From Sulfobacillus thermotolerans (lineage in GTDB: Bacteria; Bacillota; Sulfobacillia; Sulfobacillales; Sulfobacillaceae), in contig CP019454.1 of the NCBI GenBank assembly GCA_002951815.1, forward strand, positions 558,001-622,000: DNA of 64,000 bases. The letters run 5' to 3'. Made by a program: the position numbers and the translations under genes. This document shows positions 28,384 to 37,592 of this stretch, piece after piece. The notes beneath the pieces were generated by a model. The model ran no database searches, was not told the origin of the DNA, and saw only the letters and a list, made by a program, of their open reading frames with translations. The stretch's first letter is position 1. Each line of letters starts with the position of its first letter.

Positions 28384-29199
28384 ATGTCCGTGCATAAAAG
28401 GCGTTTCGATGCCAGCTTGTGGTTCGGGGGAAGTTTGGTTGCTTTCCTCCTATTGTTGGGAATTGCTGGACCATTGGTGTTTCGCAACCCAGATGAGATG
28501 AGTACCTTTTATTTAGCGCCGCCTGGTGCTCATGGTTTTCTTCTCGGCACGGACCAGTTCGGACGATCTGAACTCACACGTATTATTTGGGGAATAAGAA
28601 CTTCGTTGGAAATTAGTTTTATATCGATTGGGATTGCGTGCATATTGGGAGTTTCTATTGGATTATTTGCTGCAAAAAGCAAGGCCTTTGACATGGGAAT
28701 TATGAGAATTATGGATGTGCTTTTGGCATTTCCGGCAATGTTGTTGGCGATTGGTATCATGGCCATGGTTGGACCTGGTATAACTGGCGTAATTGAGGCC
28801 ATTACCATCGTATATCTTCCGATATTTGCCCGGGTGAGTCGCGCCCCAGCTATAGAACAAATGACTCGGGAATATATAGAAGCAGAACATTCACTCGGGG
28901 CGTCCACTATTCGCATATTGTTTCGGCATGTGTTAACCAATATCTGGCCAGTGATTATTATTCAGTTGTCTCTGGCTATTTCTGATGCGATTTTAATTGA
29001 AGCAGCTTTGAGTTATCTCGGCTTAGGTGTGGTTCCGCCCGCTGCATCTCTGGGTGAATTGCTGGCCAGTGGTCAATCCTTGATGTTTACCGATCCATGG
29101 TTGGTTGTGTTCCCTGGCATTGCCATTGCTCTGGCCGTATTAGGATTTAATGTGTTGGGTGACGCGATAAGAGACCGTGGAGCCGTACGTGGACAATAA
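28384..29199 (+). CDS. Dpp/Opp-family ABC permease, DppC type
   Basis: A 271-aa permease from the ATG at 28384 (an ATG at 28333 would overlap the previous gene by 35 bases; the sequence does not decide). It has an N-terminal helix (ASLWFGGSLVAFLLLLGIAG), a GTDQFGRSELTRIIWGIRTS block, the EAA-like AEHSLGASTIRILFRHVLTN loop, and the terminal LAVLGFNVLGDAIRDR segment. No ATP-binding subunit follows, which is unusual for this transporter type. Confidence 0.9.
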   Translation: MSVHKRRFDASLWFGGSLVAFLLLLGIAGPLVFRNPDEMSTFYLAPPGAHGFLLGTDQFGRSELTRIIWGIRTSLEISFISIGIACILGVSIGLFAAKSKAFDMGIMRIMDVLLAFPAMLLAIGIMAMVGPGITGVIEAITIVYLPIFARVSRAPAIEQMTREYIEAEHSLGASTIRILFRHVLTNIWPVIIIQLSLAISDAILIEAALSYLGLGVVPPAASLGELLASGQSLMFTDPWLVVFPGIAIALAVLGFNVLGDAIRDRGAVRGQ

Positions 29200-29218
29200 C
29201 AGTCTTGGAGGAATGCGT

Positions 29219-30127
29219 GTGTCATATTTGTTGAATATGCAAAATTTATCCACCGAAATCAGTAGCCCGGATGTGCACATTCTTGATTCACTGTCGTCGC
29301 TGGACTTATTGATGCTTTTAAATCAACAAGACCAAACGGTAGCCATTCAGGTATCTAAGATTCTACCGAGTGTTGCGTGCGCTGTGGAAAAAATCAGCCA
29401 AAACATGGCTGCTGGCGGACGTCTGATATATGTGGGCGCGGGAACCAGCGGCCGACTTGGTGTTTTAGATGCTGCGGAATGCCCTCCTACATTCGGAGTA
29501 GATTACCAGACGGTCATCGCTGTTATAGCGGGCGGAGACAAGGCGATTCGACAGGCCGTTGAAAAAGCGGAAGATGATATGGATCAAGGTGCTCGCGAAC
29601 TAGAATTATTAGGCATTGGGCCGTTGGATTCAGTAATCGGAATATCCGCCAGCGGGCGAACTCCCTATGTCCTCGGAGCTCTGCAATACGCCGCATTCCA
29701 GAAAGCTCTAACGGTTTCTGTAAGTAATAATGTGAACAGTGAAATTGGTCGGGCAAGTACTGTTGTTATCGAGGTGGAGACTGGTCCAGAAGTGTTAGCG
29801 GGCTCAACTCGACTTAAAGCTGGCACCGCCCAGAAAATGGTTCTGAATATGATCAGTACGGCGGTAATGGTTCGATTGGGGAAAACCTACAAAAATTTTA
29901 TGATTGACATGCGCCCTACTAACGAAAAGTTGATCGAACGTGCCAAGCACATGATAGCCGCAGTATGCCAATGTTCTCAAGAACATGCATCGGATGTTTT
30001 TGAGAAAGCGCATAGCAATGTGAAGGTGGCCATTGTCATGGAGAAACGGGGCTGTGATTATGAGACGGCCTTAGATTTGTTAGGCAAATCTAAAGGAAAT
30101 ATAGACGAAGCACTGATTTTGGAATAG
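29219..30127 (+). CDS. murQ: N-acetylmuramic acid 6-phosphate etherase
   Basis: MurQ cleaves the lactyl ether of MurNAc-6-phosphate to give GlcNAc-6-phosphate and D-lactate. The 302-aa product has the SIS-fold motifs GGRLIYVGAGTSGRLGVLDA (then AECPPTFG), VIGISASGRTPYVLGAL, SEIGRASTVVIEVETGPEVL, STRLKAGTAQKMVLNM, and the C-terminal MRPTNEKLIERA helix, with the catalytic glutamate in the AECPPTFG loop. GTG 29219 has GGAGG 7 bases upstream; ATG 29213 is too close to it. It is followed 7 bases later by anmK. Confidence 0.95.
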   Translation: MSYLLNMQNLSTEISSPDVHILDSLSSLDLLMLLNQQDQTVAIQVSKILPSVACAVEKISQNMAAGGRLIYVGAGTSGRLGVLDAAECPPTFGVDYQTVIAVIAGGDKAIRQAVEKAEDDMDQGARELELLGIGPLDSVIGISASGRTPYVLGALQYAAFQKALTVSVSNNVNSEIGRASTVVIEVETGPEVLAGSTRLKAGTAQKMVLNMISTAVMVRLGKTYKNFMIDMRPTNEKLIERAKHMIAAVCQCSQEHASDVFEKAHSNVKVAIVMEKRGCDYETALDLLGKSKGNIDEALILE

Positions 30128-30134
30128 AAAGGAC

Positions 30135-31316
30135 GTGTTAGCCGTTTCAAAATTTGCCATTGGCCTCATGACAGGCACATCAATCGATGGAATAGACGCA
30201 GCCCTGATTGAGGTGGTTGAACGTTCAAGATTATCTTTTCCGGAGATAAAGGTTGCCAATACGCTGTCAGTGCCATTTAATTCATCCCAAAGAAATCAAA
30301 TATTAGACGTGTGTTCTCCTGATGCCTCTGTGTTTGCGATGGGACGAGTGCATGTTCAGCTTGGACAATGGCTGGGGGATGCCGTGAATCAGCTCATTGG
30401 AGCCGCTGGGATTCCTCGTGAGTCAATCGCTGTGATCGGGATGCATGGTCAGACCGTCGCCCATTATCCTTCCAGCGAATCAGAAATTCCAGGATTTACA
30501 ATCCAAATCGGCGATGCGGCAACGCTCGCAGCACGTACAGGAATTGGTGTGGTTTCCCAATTTCGCGCCATGGATATGGCATTTGGCGGTCAAGGGGCTC
30601 CCTTGGTACCCTATTTTGATTACGCAGTATTGCACTCCCACGAACAAGATCGTGTTTCATTGAACATCGGTGGTGTGGCTAACATTACGGTTTTATCCCA
30701 AGGAAACGAATTAGAAGATGTGATGGGGTTTGATACTGGACCTGGGAATATGGTATTAGATGGCATGATGGAATTGGTGACCAACGGTACCGCGAAATAT
30801 GACAAAGATGGTGGCTTGGCTGGTGCCGGACGAGCGAATTCGAAATTGGTGGAAACGTGGATGACGCATCCCTTCTTTCATCGTAATCCTCCTAAAAGCA
30901 CAGGACGCGAGGAGTTTGGTCGGGATTATTGCCGTTGTCTCTATCAGCAGATGAAATCAGTGTCTCTAGACCCTGCGGACATGTTGGCCACTGTGACGGA
31001 CTTCGTAGCTGAGAGTATTGCTCACGGAATTCAACAAGTACAGGCTAAACCGTTCGTTCTTATCGCCGCGGGGGGAGGAATCCACAACACTACGTTGATG
31101 AACAATCTCGCTAGGAAATTGAATCTGGTCAATCGTTGGTCCAGCAGTGATGTTTTCGGTATTCCTAGTGACTTTAAAGAGGCGATTGCCTTTGCCTATT
31201 TTGCGTGGCAATTTCTTAAAGGGCGTCCAACCAATTTGCCTAAAGTTACAGGTGCATCTCAAAGGGTGTTACAGGGGATGTGGACGCCTGCACAAAAAAC
31301 GGGTAATGCACTATAG
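30135..31316 (+). CDS. anmK: Anhydro-N-acetylmuramic acid kinase
   Basis: AnmK phosphorylates and opens 1,6-anhydro-MurNAc to MurNAc-6-phosphate. The 393-aa product has the family motifs FAIGLMTGTSIDGIDAALIE, VIGMHGQTVAHYP, RAMDMAFGGQGAPLVPYFDY (catalytic D), LNIGGVANIT, MGFDTGPGNMVLDG and LIAAGGGIHNTTLM. It starts at GTG 30135; the Shine-Dalgarno (AAAGGA) is close. With MurQ it forms a two-step route from anhydro-MurNAc to GlcNAc-6-phosphate. Confidence 0.95.
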   Translation: MLAVSKFAIGLMTGTSIDGIDAALIEVVERSRLSFPEIKVANTLSVPFNSSQRNQILDVCSPDASVFAMGRVHVQLGQWLGDAVNQLIGAAGIPRESIAVIGMHGQTVAHYPSSESEIPGFTIQIGDAATLAARTGIGVVSQFRAMDMAFGGQGAPLVPYFDYAVLHSHEQDRVSLNIGGVANITVLSQGNELEDVMGFDTGPGNMVLDGMMELVTNGTAKYDKDGGLAGAGRANSKLVETWMTHPFFHRNPPKSTGREEFGRDYCRCLYQQMKSVSLDPADMLATVTDFVAESIAHGIQQVQAKPFVLIAAGGGIHNTTLMNNLARKLNLVNRWSSSDVFGIPSDFKEAIAFAYFAWQFLKGRPTNLPKVTGASQRVLQGMWTPAQKTGNAL

Positions 31317-31330
31317 GAGGAGACATTCCG

Positions 31331-32395
31331 ATGGCTTATGTAATACCCAAAAATTCCCATGAGCTTGGAGCCATGCTAAACAGGGCGGTAACAAATCATA
31401 TTATCCCTGGTGCCATTGCCATGATCGGCTGTGGGCATAAGGCTACGGAACTGTTTGTGGTAGGGCAACAGCTCCTTGAGGGAGGAGAACCTTCTCCGAT
31501 GCGCGAGAATACTCTCTTCGATATGGCGTCTTTGACGAAGGTGATGGTCACATTACCTTTGGTATTATCTCTAATAGAGGATAAGCGTCTTACATTGCAA
31601 GATCGTGTGCGGGATTATTTGCCAGAATTTCAAGGAATGGATAAAGACTCGGTGACCATCTCTCAATTATTGACTCATACTGCCGGATTGATAGCGCACA
31701 GGGAATATTTTAAATATCTGACTGGTTACTCTCCTATTGTTGAGGCCGTGATGACCGAGCCATTGGAATATAAACCCGGTACTAAAATTATTTATAGTGA
31801 CCTGGGCTACATATTGCTAGGAGAAATTGTCCAGCGAGTGACCAAAAAAACACTTCATAACGCTGCGGAAGAACGTGTGTTTTCACGATTGGGAATGGTA
31901 GAGAGTGGTTATAAGCCATCAGAATCCTTGCGGAATCGCATTGCAGCGACCGAAGTTATGAAGGACGGGCGCGCGAAGGTCGGGATTGTCCATGATGACA
32001 ATGCGGAGGCGATGGGAGGGGAGTCTGGGCATGCCGGGTTGTTTTCAACCGTCTACGATGTCATGCACTATGTTATGGAATGGTCAGAGCCATCCGGAAA
32101 ATTATTATGTCCCGCAACAATTACCTCAAGTCTCAGTTTCAGGACGAAAGGGCTAAATGGGTATAGAGCCTTAGGATGGGTTTTGAGGGGGGATGCACAT
32201 GATGTCCTGGGGAATGCTTGGCCGGCCACCAGTGCGAGCCATACAGGCTATACTGGGACTTCCATTGCCTTCGATATAGAATCCCATTATTGGGTGATCC
32301 TCTTAACGAATCGCGTGCATTTGGGACGGCAAAACGACATTACGGAACTTCGGCACCAGTTTCACAAGGCTGCTATCAGTGTGTTAATGTCATGA
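31331..32395 (+). CDS. Serine hydrolase of the beta-lactamase/AmpC fold
   Basis: A 354-aa class C-like serine hydrolase. It has the SxxK motif in DMASLTKVMVTLPLVLSL, the YxN-like motif in IIYSDLGYILLGEI (YSD), and an HTG-type third box (SHTGYTGTS). There is no signal peptide, so it should act in the cytoplasm. In Bacillus murein-recovery operons a similar protein (YbbE/AmiE) is found beside murQ-murR; a muropeptide amidase or esterase role is therefore likely here. AGGAGGA stands upstream of the ATG. Confidence 0.85.
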   Translation: MAYVIPKNSHELGAMLNRAVTNHIIPGAIAMIGCGHKATELFVVGQQLLEGGEPSPMRENTLFDMASLTKVMVTLPLVLSLIEDKRLTLQDRVRDYLPEFQGMDKDSVTISQLLTHTAGLIAHREYFKYLTGYSPIVEAVMTEPLEYKPGTKIIYSDLGYILLGEIVQRVTKKTLHNAAEERVFSRLGMVESGYKPSESLRNRIAATEVMKDGRAKVGIVHDDNAEAMGGESGHAGLFSTVYDVMHYVMEWSEPSGKLLCPATITSSLSFRTKGLNGYRALGWVLRGDAHDVLGNAWPATSASHTGYTGTSIAFDIESHYWVILLTNRVHLGRQNDITELRHQFHKAAISVLMS

Positions 32396-32889
32396 ACCAG
32401 TATATTTATAGATTATGGGAAACGAAGGATATTCCCGAAATCGCGAAATTGATGTCCTCGCTGCCGCTTTGGCAACATTATGGTGTTTCCTATCTCAGCG
32501 CGGCCGAACGTTTAAAAGCTCTGTGGTTGGAAGGCGAGCAAGGATTTGCCGTGGTAAATTCATCGGGGTTATTGGTGGGATTTGTCCTTTTCAACACTAA
32601 AACCTTTGGTAATAATGGGTATATACGGTTATTTGGTGTCAGTCCTCATAAAGCGCGCGCCGGCATCGGTCAATCTTTATTGCAGCATGTGGAGTGCGCA
32701 TTACATCAACAAGGAGTCTCTAAATTGCTCTTATTGTGTACGGATTGGAATTATTCGGCCAGGTCTTTTTATGAGAAGGTGGGATTCGTAAAAATCGGTG
32801 AACTACCTAATTGGGTATTGGAAGGTACGATAGAAGTTCTTTATGCGAAGTATTTGTTGCCGATTTCGGATTGTTCTAGGGAGATTTAA
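32392..32889 (+). CDS. GNAT-family N-acetyltransferase
   Basis: A 165-aa acetyltransferase whose ATG overlaps the preceding stop by ATGA. The GNAT fold is visible: RLWETKDIPEIAKLM at the N-terminus, FAVVNSSGLLVGFVLFNT (strands 2-4), the acetyl-CoA loop IRLFGVSPHKARAGIGQSLL, and ARSFYEKVGFVKIGELPNWV near the end. The substrate is unknown; an amino sugar or peptide from murein turnover fits the operon. Confidence 0.88.
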   Translation: MNQYIYRLWETKDIPEIAKLMSSLPLWQHYGVSYLSAAERLKALWLEGEQGFAVVNSSGLLVGFVLFNTKTFGNNGYIRLFGVSPHKARAGIGQSLLQHVECALHQQGVSKLLLLCTDWNYSARSFYEKVGFVKIGELPNWVLEGTIEVLYAKYLLPISDCSREI

Positions 32890-32980
32890 AATATTAAGGG
32901 TGATGTTTTGGCGGAAAAGCAAGAACCGGAAGTTATCACATTCAAAGAGCAAGAGGAATACCGATTTGTTTCCATTAGTT

Positions 32981-34610
32981 AGATTCTGCTGAAAAAGTCA
33001 CCCGCTTCCGATCCCCGAAAACCGCATAAAAGCAGGGATTTCCGGCCCCTTTTGTCGAATTTATCTAGTGACGAAACCATCCAAATTCGAGAGGGGGAAA
33101 TCCCGACAGCAGAGGTATTCGCGCTAACGGGTGCCATTTCCTGCTTCGGGACCACATGCAACGTGAGGACCAGGTGCAATTAGACTTTTTGACGGCGGCA
33201 ATGCCGCCGGACGTGTGGACATTACCGGCGGAATTGGCCTCTGTTGATCGCCTCCTCGGGGATCCCAGTATTCTCGCTCCTCTCTTGAGCAAGCTCGACC
33301 CCGTCCGGGGTCGGCCCTCCGTGCCGGCCGCGCAAGTTCTACGTTTGTTTTACTTGAAGGAACGGTATCAGTTGTCGGACCGCGATCTCATCCAGGAGGT
33401 CTCCGACAGCTTTCACTGGCGGCGGTTCTGCCACTTTGGAGTGGCCGATCGGTTGCCGCACCCCACCACGTTGACCTATTGGCCCCGACGGCTGGGCTCG
33501 GAGGGCGTGGCGGCCATCAACCGGGCCGTAACGGCCCGGCTGCAGGCGGAGAAAATCATCCGCGGTCGCCGATTGCGCATGGACTCGACCGTCATCGAAG
33601 CCGATATTCATCACCCGACCGATTCCGGTCTGATTGCGGATGGCATTCGTCGGGTCACGCGCGTCGCCCGACAGTTAGGAGCCACGCTTGAAGGAGCTTC
33701 GGTCCCCATCCGCGATCGGGCGCGCGCCATCAAACACCGCATTCTCGCCATCGGCAAGGTCTTGCGGCGTCGCACCGGGGAAGCCGTGGCGGAGGTGCGA
33801 CGGATTACCGAAGAACTCGCACGCATCGGCGAGGCGCAAGGCCGTGCGATCGCCCAGTTGGTTGACAGCGCCAAGCAGCAGATCACCGTCCTCGACCAGT
33901 CCCGAGCTCGTCGGGTGGCCCAGGTGGAACAAGCGCTCCAGGATCTCCAGACGGTCATTCGGCAGAGCCGCGCGGCCACGGATGGCGAACGCATTGCTGA
34001 CCGCGTCGTGAGTCTGGCCGACCCGGATGCCCGGCCCATTAATAAAGGGAAACTCGGTCAGCCGGTTCAATTTGGCTACAAAGTCCAGATCATCGAGGCG
34101 GAAGACGGGTTCGTCACCGGCTACACCGTGAGCATGGGAAATCCACCCGATACGGATGCCCTCGGCCCAGCCCTGGACCAGCATCGCGCCCACTTTGGCG
34201 CGATCCGGACATCGTCGCGACCGACCGGGGCTACGACAGTGCGGCAAATCAACGCGATTGTGGCCATCGCGGCATTAAAACGATCGCCATCCCGAAACGC
34301 GGTAAGAAATCGGCCACCCGCCTGGCCGAGGAACGGCGTCCCGCCTTTCGCCGGGCGCAACGCTGGCGCGCCGGCGGTGAAGGCACGATTAGCCGGTTGA
34401 AACGAAAATACGGGCTGCGCCGGAGTCGTTATCGTGAATACGAGGCTGTCTCTACCGGCATTGGCCTCGGAATTTTTACCCACAATGTGCGCCGCTGGGC
34501 CCAGCGGCACATCGCGTAGGAATCCACCCCGGATGGAAATGCCATAAAGTGGCGCTTTCCTCTGTCGGGTTCGTCGACATCGCGGTCTCCGGACTTTTTC
34601 AGCAGAATCT
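32981..34610 (+). mobile_element. Insertion sequence (ISNCY/IS5-like DDE), 1.63 kb
   Basis: Perfect 19-bp terminal inverted repeats AGATTCTGCTGAAAAAGTC (32981-32999) and its complement (34592-34610) bound a single frameshifted transposase gene. Flanks read TTAG on the left and CTAG on the right if counted from ATTCTGC, so a target duplication is uncertain. It is inserted just after the GNAT gene, close to a possible 25-aa ORF. Confidence 0.85.
33156..34519 (+). pseudogene. Transposase of the IS, frameshifted near the DDE second Asp
   Basis: The first frame (33156 to about 34200) carries an InsH-type N-terminal domain (SKLDPVRGRPSVPAAQVLRL), the first catalytic Asp in GRRLRMDSTVIEADIHHPTD, and a long helical insertion. 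After HFGA at about 34200 the family sequence continues in another frame: DPDIVATDRGYDSAANQRD (second Asp), KTIAIPKRG, GGEGTISRLKRKYG (catalytic Glu) and RRWAQRHIA, ending at TAG 34517-34519. One base is missing near 34200. No slippery run is present, so this looks like inactivation rather than programmed frameshifting. Confidence 0.8.
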
Positions 34611-34743
34611 AGCTATAGGTGAGGGAGACAAAAACGCCAACGAATTTCAGGGGGAATAAGAGGATAAGAGGCATGGGCAGGAATTGGTGAACCGATTGGT
34701 GAATGTTCCTTGCAAGGTGATGGATGAAAGGATGGGGTAATCA

Positions 34744-35067
34744 ATGGATGCTGAACTCAAAGCCTATCTGGACGCCATGCAACAGACGTTGTCGGCACAA
34801 ATTGCGGAGACACGCCAGCATGCCGAGCGACTGAATCAGGACACCCGCCAAGATCTGATGGCCCACGCTGAACGGCTGAATCAAGACACGCGTGTGCTTC
34901 TCGAAGACACGCGTGTGCTTCTCGAAGACACGCGTGTGCTTCTCGAAGACCTGCGCCACGACCTTCAGGCCGTGGCCAAAGGGGTGCTGACCGTCAATGA
35001 CAAGTTGGATCGGGTTACCGCCGACCACGAAGATCGGATCAGCCGCATGGAACGGAGAGTGCCGTAA
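34744..35067 (+). CDS. Short coiled-coil protein with heptad repeats
   Basis: A 107-aa protein, almost entirely helical and charged. It contains HAERLNQDTR twice and three exact DTRVLLE heptads encoded by three identical 21-bp repeats. The C-terminal part (VAKGVLTVNDKLDRVTADHE) is also coiled-coil. It lies 3 bases before the truncated integrase gene and probably belongs to the same former element. No function can be assigned. Confidence 0.6.
   Translation: MDAELKAYLDAMQQTLSAQIAETRQHAERLNQDTRQDLMAHAERLNQDTRVLLEDTRVLLEDTRVLLEDLRHDLQAVAKGVLTVNDKLDRVTADHEDRISRMERRVP
34885..34947 (+). repeat. Three tandem 21-bp repeats
   Basis: Three perfect copies of a 21-bp unit (starts at 34885, 34906, 34927) each contain the palindrome ACACGCGTGT. 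One unit encodes one heptad, DTRVLLE, so copy-number change would lengthen or shorten the coiled coil in frame. Confidence 0.9.
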
Positions 35068-35070
35068 GCG

Positions 35071-35385
35071 ATGCCGAAAGGCCCCAAAGATCCCTATGCC
35101 GTGGAACCCCGGAAACTGCCTTCCAGTCGTTTGAAAGGCCGGGTTGTACGCTATGACGAGATGGGCAAACGACACGAACTGACCCAAACGTTTGACACGA
35201 AACGTGAAGCCAAGCAGTGGGCCGAAACCGAAGCCGCACGGTATCGGGAAGACCCGAACCGCAAGCCGCCGAGTGAGGTCACGTTTACCGAGTTATTTGA
35301 AAAATGGTTGAACGGGGTGGCTGCGGCCCGGACACGGGATACGACCGTGATAGCGTATCGTCGGTATGGGAAACCTGGATGTTAG
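35071..35385 (+). pseudogene. Integrase N-terminal fragment, cut by an IS3-family element
   Basis: The 104-aa remnant has a basic arm-binding-like N-terminus (KLPSSRLKGRVVRYDEMGKR), the TFDTKREAKQWAETEAARYR segment, and the start of a core-binding domain (TFTELFEKWLNGVAAARTRD followed by TTVIAYRRYG). The catalytic domain is absent because the IS3-family end begins at about 35386. It is a different integrase from the one at 4112-5257 and marks the edge of a second, destroyed element. Confidence 0.75.
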
Positions 35386-35450
35386 TCTAAATTGTGGACA
35401 CCTCGAATTGAGACACGATGATACAATCATTCTCCATGGAGGTGAATCCG

Positions 35451-35727
35451 ATGGCCAATCAATATGATCGAGCGTTTAAAGAACAAGCGGTTCAACTCGT
35501 GTTGACCCAGCAAAAAAGTGGCGCGTGAACTGGGCATTCCCCCTAAGACCTTATATGGTTGGGTTGCCGCGTATAAGGGCGATCCGGTGGAACCCTTTGT
35601 GGGTCGTGGGCATCTGAAAGCGGAAGACCAAGCCCTGCGCGATTTGCAGCGACGCATTCGGGATCTCGAAGAGGAGAATGCGATCCTAAAAAAAGCGATG
35701 CGCATCTTCACCAACGATCGGAAGTAA
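35451..35727 (+). pseudogene. IS3-family OrfA, frameshifted
   Basis: It starts at ATG 35451 with GGAGG upstream and reads NQYDRAFKEQAVQLVLTQQK, then hits a stop after a run of six A residues (about 35511-35516). The HTH (VARELGIPPKTLYGWVAAYK) and leucine-zipper part (EEENAILKKAMRIFTNDRK) continue in another frame to TAA 35725-35727. Several residues typical of the HTH linker appear to be missing. Confidence 0.75.
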
Positions 35728-36584
35728 TCTTTCAGTTCATTCATGAACACCGCTTCACCTTCTCGATCACGAAGATGTGCCAAATCCTCGACGTTTCGCG
35801 AAGCGGGTATTATGCGTGGAGCCATCGTCCACCCAGTCCCCGGGCGCAGGCCCGGGCCCGGCGGGTCGAACGGATTCGGGCAGTGTTTACTGCGTCAGGG
35901 GAACGTTACGGCAGCCCCAAAATCACCGCCGTGTGACGGCGGGAAGGCGAGCGCATCCGTCAAAAAACGGTGGCACGGTGGATGCACGATCATCGATTGC
36001 GCTCTCGCGTGACACGGAAATATAAAGCCACCACCAATTCTCGGCATACGTGGCCGGTGCATGAGAATGTGTTGAATCAAACGTTTACCGCGGATCGCCC
36101 GCATGCCGTGTGGATGGCAGATATTCCCGACATCCCCACCGAGGAAGGATGGCTCTATTTAGCAAGCCTCGAAGACTTGTACACCCGAAAAATTGTGGGA
36201 TGGGCGGTGGATCGGCGCATGATGCAAGACTTAGTTCTCCGGGCCTTAGACCGCGCGGTCACGCACAGCCGGCCGCCGGCCGGCGTGCTGCATCACTCGG
36301 ATCGGGGGAGCCAATACGCCGCGACGGCTTACCAAGAGCGCCTTAAGCAATACGAGATGACGGCCAGCATGAGTCGAAAGGGCAATTGCTATGATAATGC
36401 CATGATTGAATCATGGCATAGCCTCCTGAAAAAGGAGCTCATTGACCTGACGAAATTCCGAACCCGGGCAGAAGCGGAAGTTGCGATCTTTGCCTATATC
36501 GAGATTTTTTATAATCGGCAGCGCGTCCATAGCGCCCTAGATTATCAGACTCCGACCGAGGCTGAGGCGGCATATCAAGCGTGA
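35724..36584 (+). pseudogene. IS3-family OrfB transposase with an in-frame stop
   Basis: From 35724 the frame reads VIFQFIHEHRFTFSITKMCQ, then the HTH_21-like SRSGYYAWSHRPPSPRAQAR, to a TGA at 35934-35936. Past it the frame continues with RREGERIRQKTVARWMHDH and a complete rve/DDE core: VWMADIPDIPTEEGWLYLAS (Asp), HHSDRGSQYAATAY (Asp), and NCYDNAMIESWHSLLKKELI (Glu). The catalytic residues remain, but one nonsense mutation blocks the full product. Confidence 0.8.
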
Positions 36585-36628
36585 TCGGGATAATGTCTCC
36601 ATTTTGGGTGTCCATTTTATTGACATAG

Positions 36629-37414
36629 GTCCAGACGACGCGGTTGACCAACCAGTTGACGGCCGCATTGAAGAGCTATTATTCGCAGGTCTTGGCCGCG
36701 TTCGCCGACATCGGCCGCCCGGTGGCGTTGGCTTTTTTGGCCGCATGGCCCGACCCGGTCGAGGCGCGCAAAATCGCGCTGAGCGATCTGATGACCTGGC
36801 TGCGGCAACATCGGTACCCACGGGCCGCCCAGGAGGCACCGCGCATCTGGAGCACGGTGCAACAGCGGGCCTTGGAGGCGTCGCTGGGGAAGCGCCGGGC
36901 CCAGGTGTGGGCCGTCCGCGCGCTGGTCGCCCAACTGCAAGCCTTGCAGGCGGAGCAGCGTGCGTTGCGCGAACACCTCGAAGAGCTTTTTTTGACGAAC
37001 CCGGATGCTGACCTCTGGATGAGCGTGCCCGGCGTCGCCGTAACGTTGGGCGCTCGTCTCCTGGCCGGGTTCGGTCCCGACCGGGACCGGTTTGAGCTGG
37101 CGGAGGCGGCTCAAGCGTTGGCGGGCACTAGTCCCGTGTTGTACCAAAGCGGAAAATTGAAACGGGTGCATATGCGTCGGGCTTGCGACAAGCATTTTCG
37201 GGCCACCGTGCATCAATTCGCATTCACCTCCTTGTCTCGTTGTGCGTGGGCTCGGCAGTACTACGACCAACACCGGGCCCGGGGTCACGGCCATCATGCG
37301 GCCTTACGCGCCTTGGCGAATCTCTGGATGCGCATTCTATTCCGGATGTGGAAAACCGGCCAACACTACGACGAATCCCGATTCTTGGCCAATCGGGCGC
37401 GGCACGCGTCCTAG
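36629..37414 (+). pseudogene. IS110-family transposase, C-terminal part only
   Basis: About 260 residues of the C-terminal half: TRLTNQLTAALKSYYSQVLA, DIGRPVALAFLAAW, and the Transposase_20 region MSVPGVAVTLGARLLAGFGP, EAAQALAGTSPVLYQSGKLK, ending FRMWKTGQHYDESRFLANRA. The N-terminal DEDD RuvC-like catalytic domain is missing because the IS3-family end abuts it at about 36623. It cannot be active. Confidence 0.75.
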
Positions 37415-37592
37415 CATCGGGCTCGAGTTGTCGGGCGATCGTCGATCGGCGATCGCTAAATTGCCCACACCCTCCATGCGCCGTTACGACCTATTTAAGT
37501 TATCCACACTATTGACATAGACCGTCTTTCGTGCCATGAAGTTTGGTATGTTTTAGCGATAGAAGCCCCCAGTTGGCGGATGGCTCGGTTAT

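Larger units (their letters stand above)
35386..36623 (+). mobile_element. Decayed IS3-family element
   Basis: OrfA- and orfB-type reading frames lie between imperfect inverted ends (about 17 bp, with identical inner GGACACC: 35386-35402 and 36607-36623). Both reading frames are broken. No clear target duplication is seen. The insertion separates an integrase fragment from an IS110 fragment. Confidence 0.8.

Noticed and set aside
34150-34230. Programmed frameshift in the IS transposase
   Set aside because: No slippery heptamer or stimulatory structure is evident, and the break is within the catalytic core, unlike known programmed sites.
33339-34247. Antisense ORFs inside the IS transposase
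   Set aside because: They mirror the GC-rich coding strand and lack initiation signals or domains.
32971-34615. Clear target-site duplication of the 1.63-kb IS
   Set aside because: Flanking TTAG and CTAG are not identical; at most a TAG is shared.
34885-34947. CRISPR-like array
   Set aside because: The repeats are directly adjacent with no spacers and encode a heptad.
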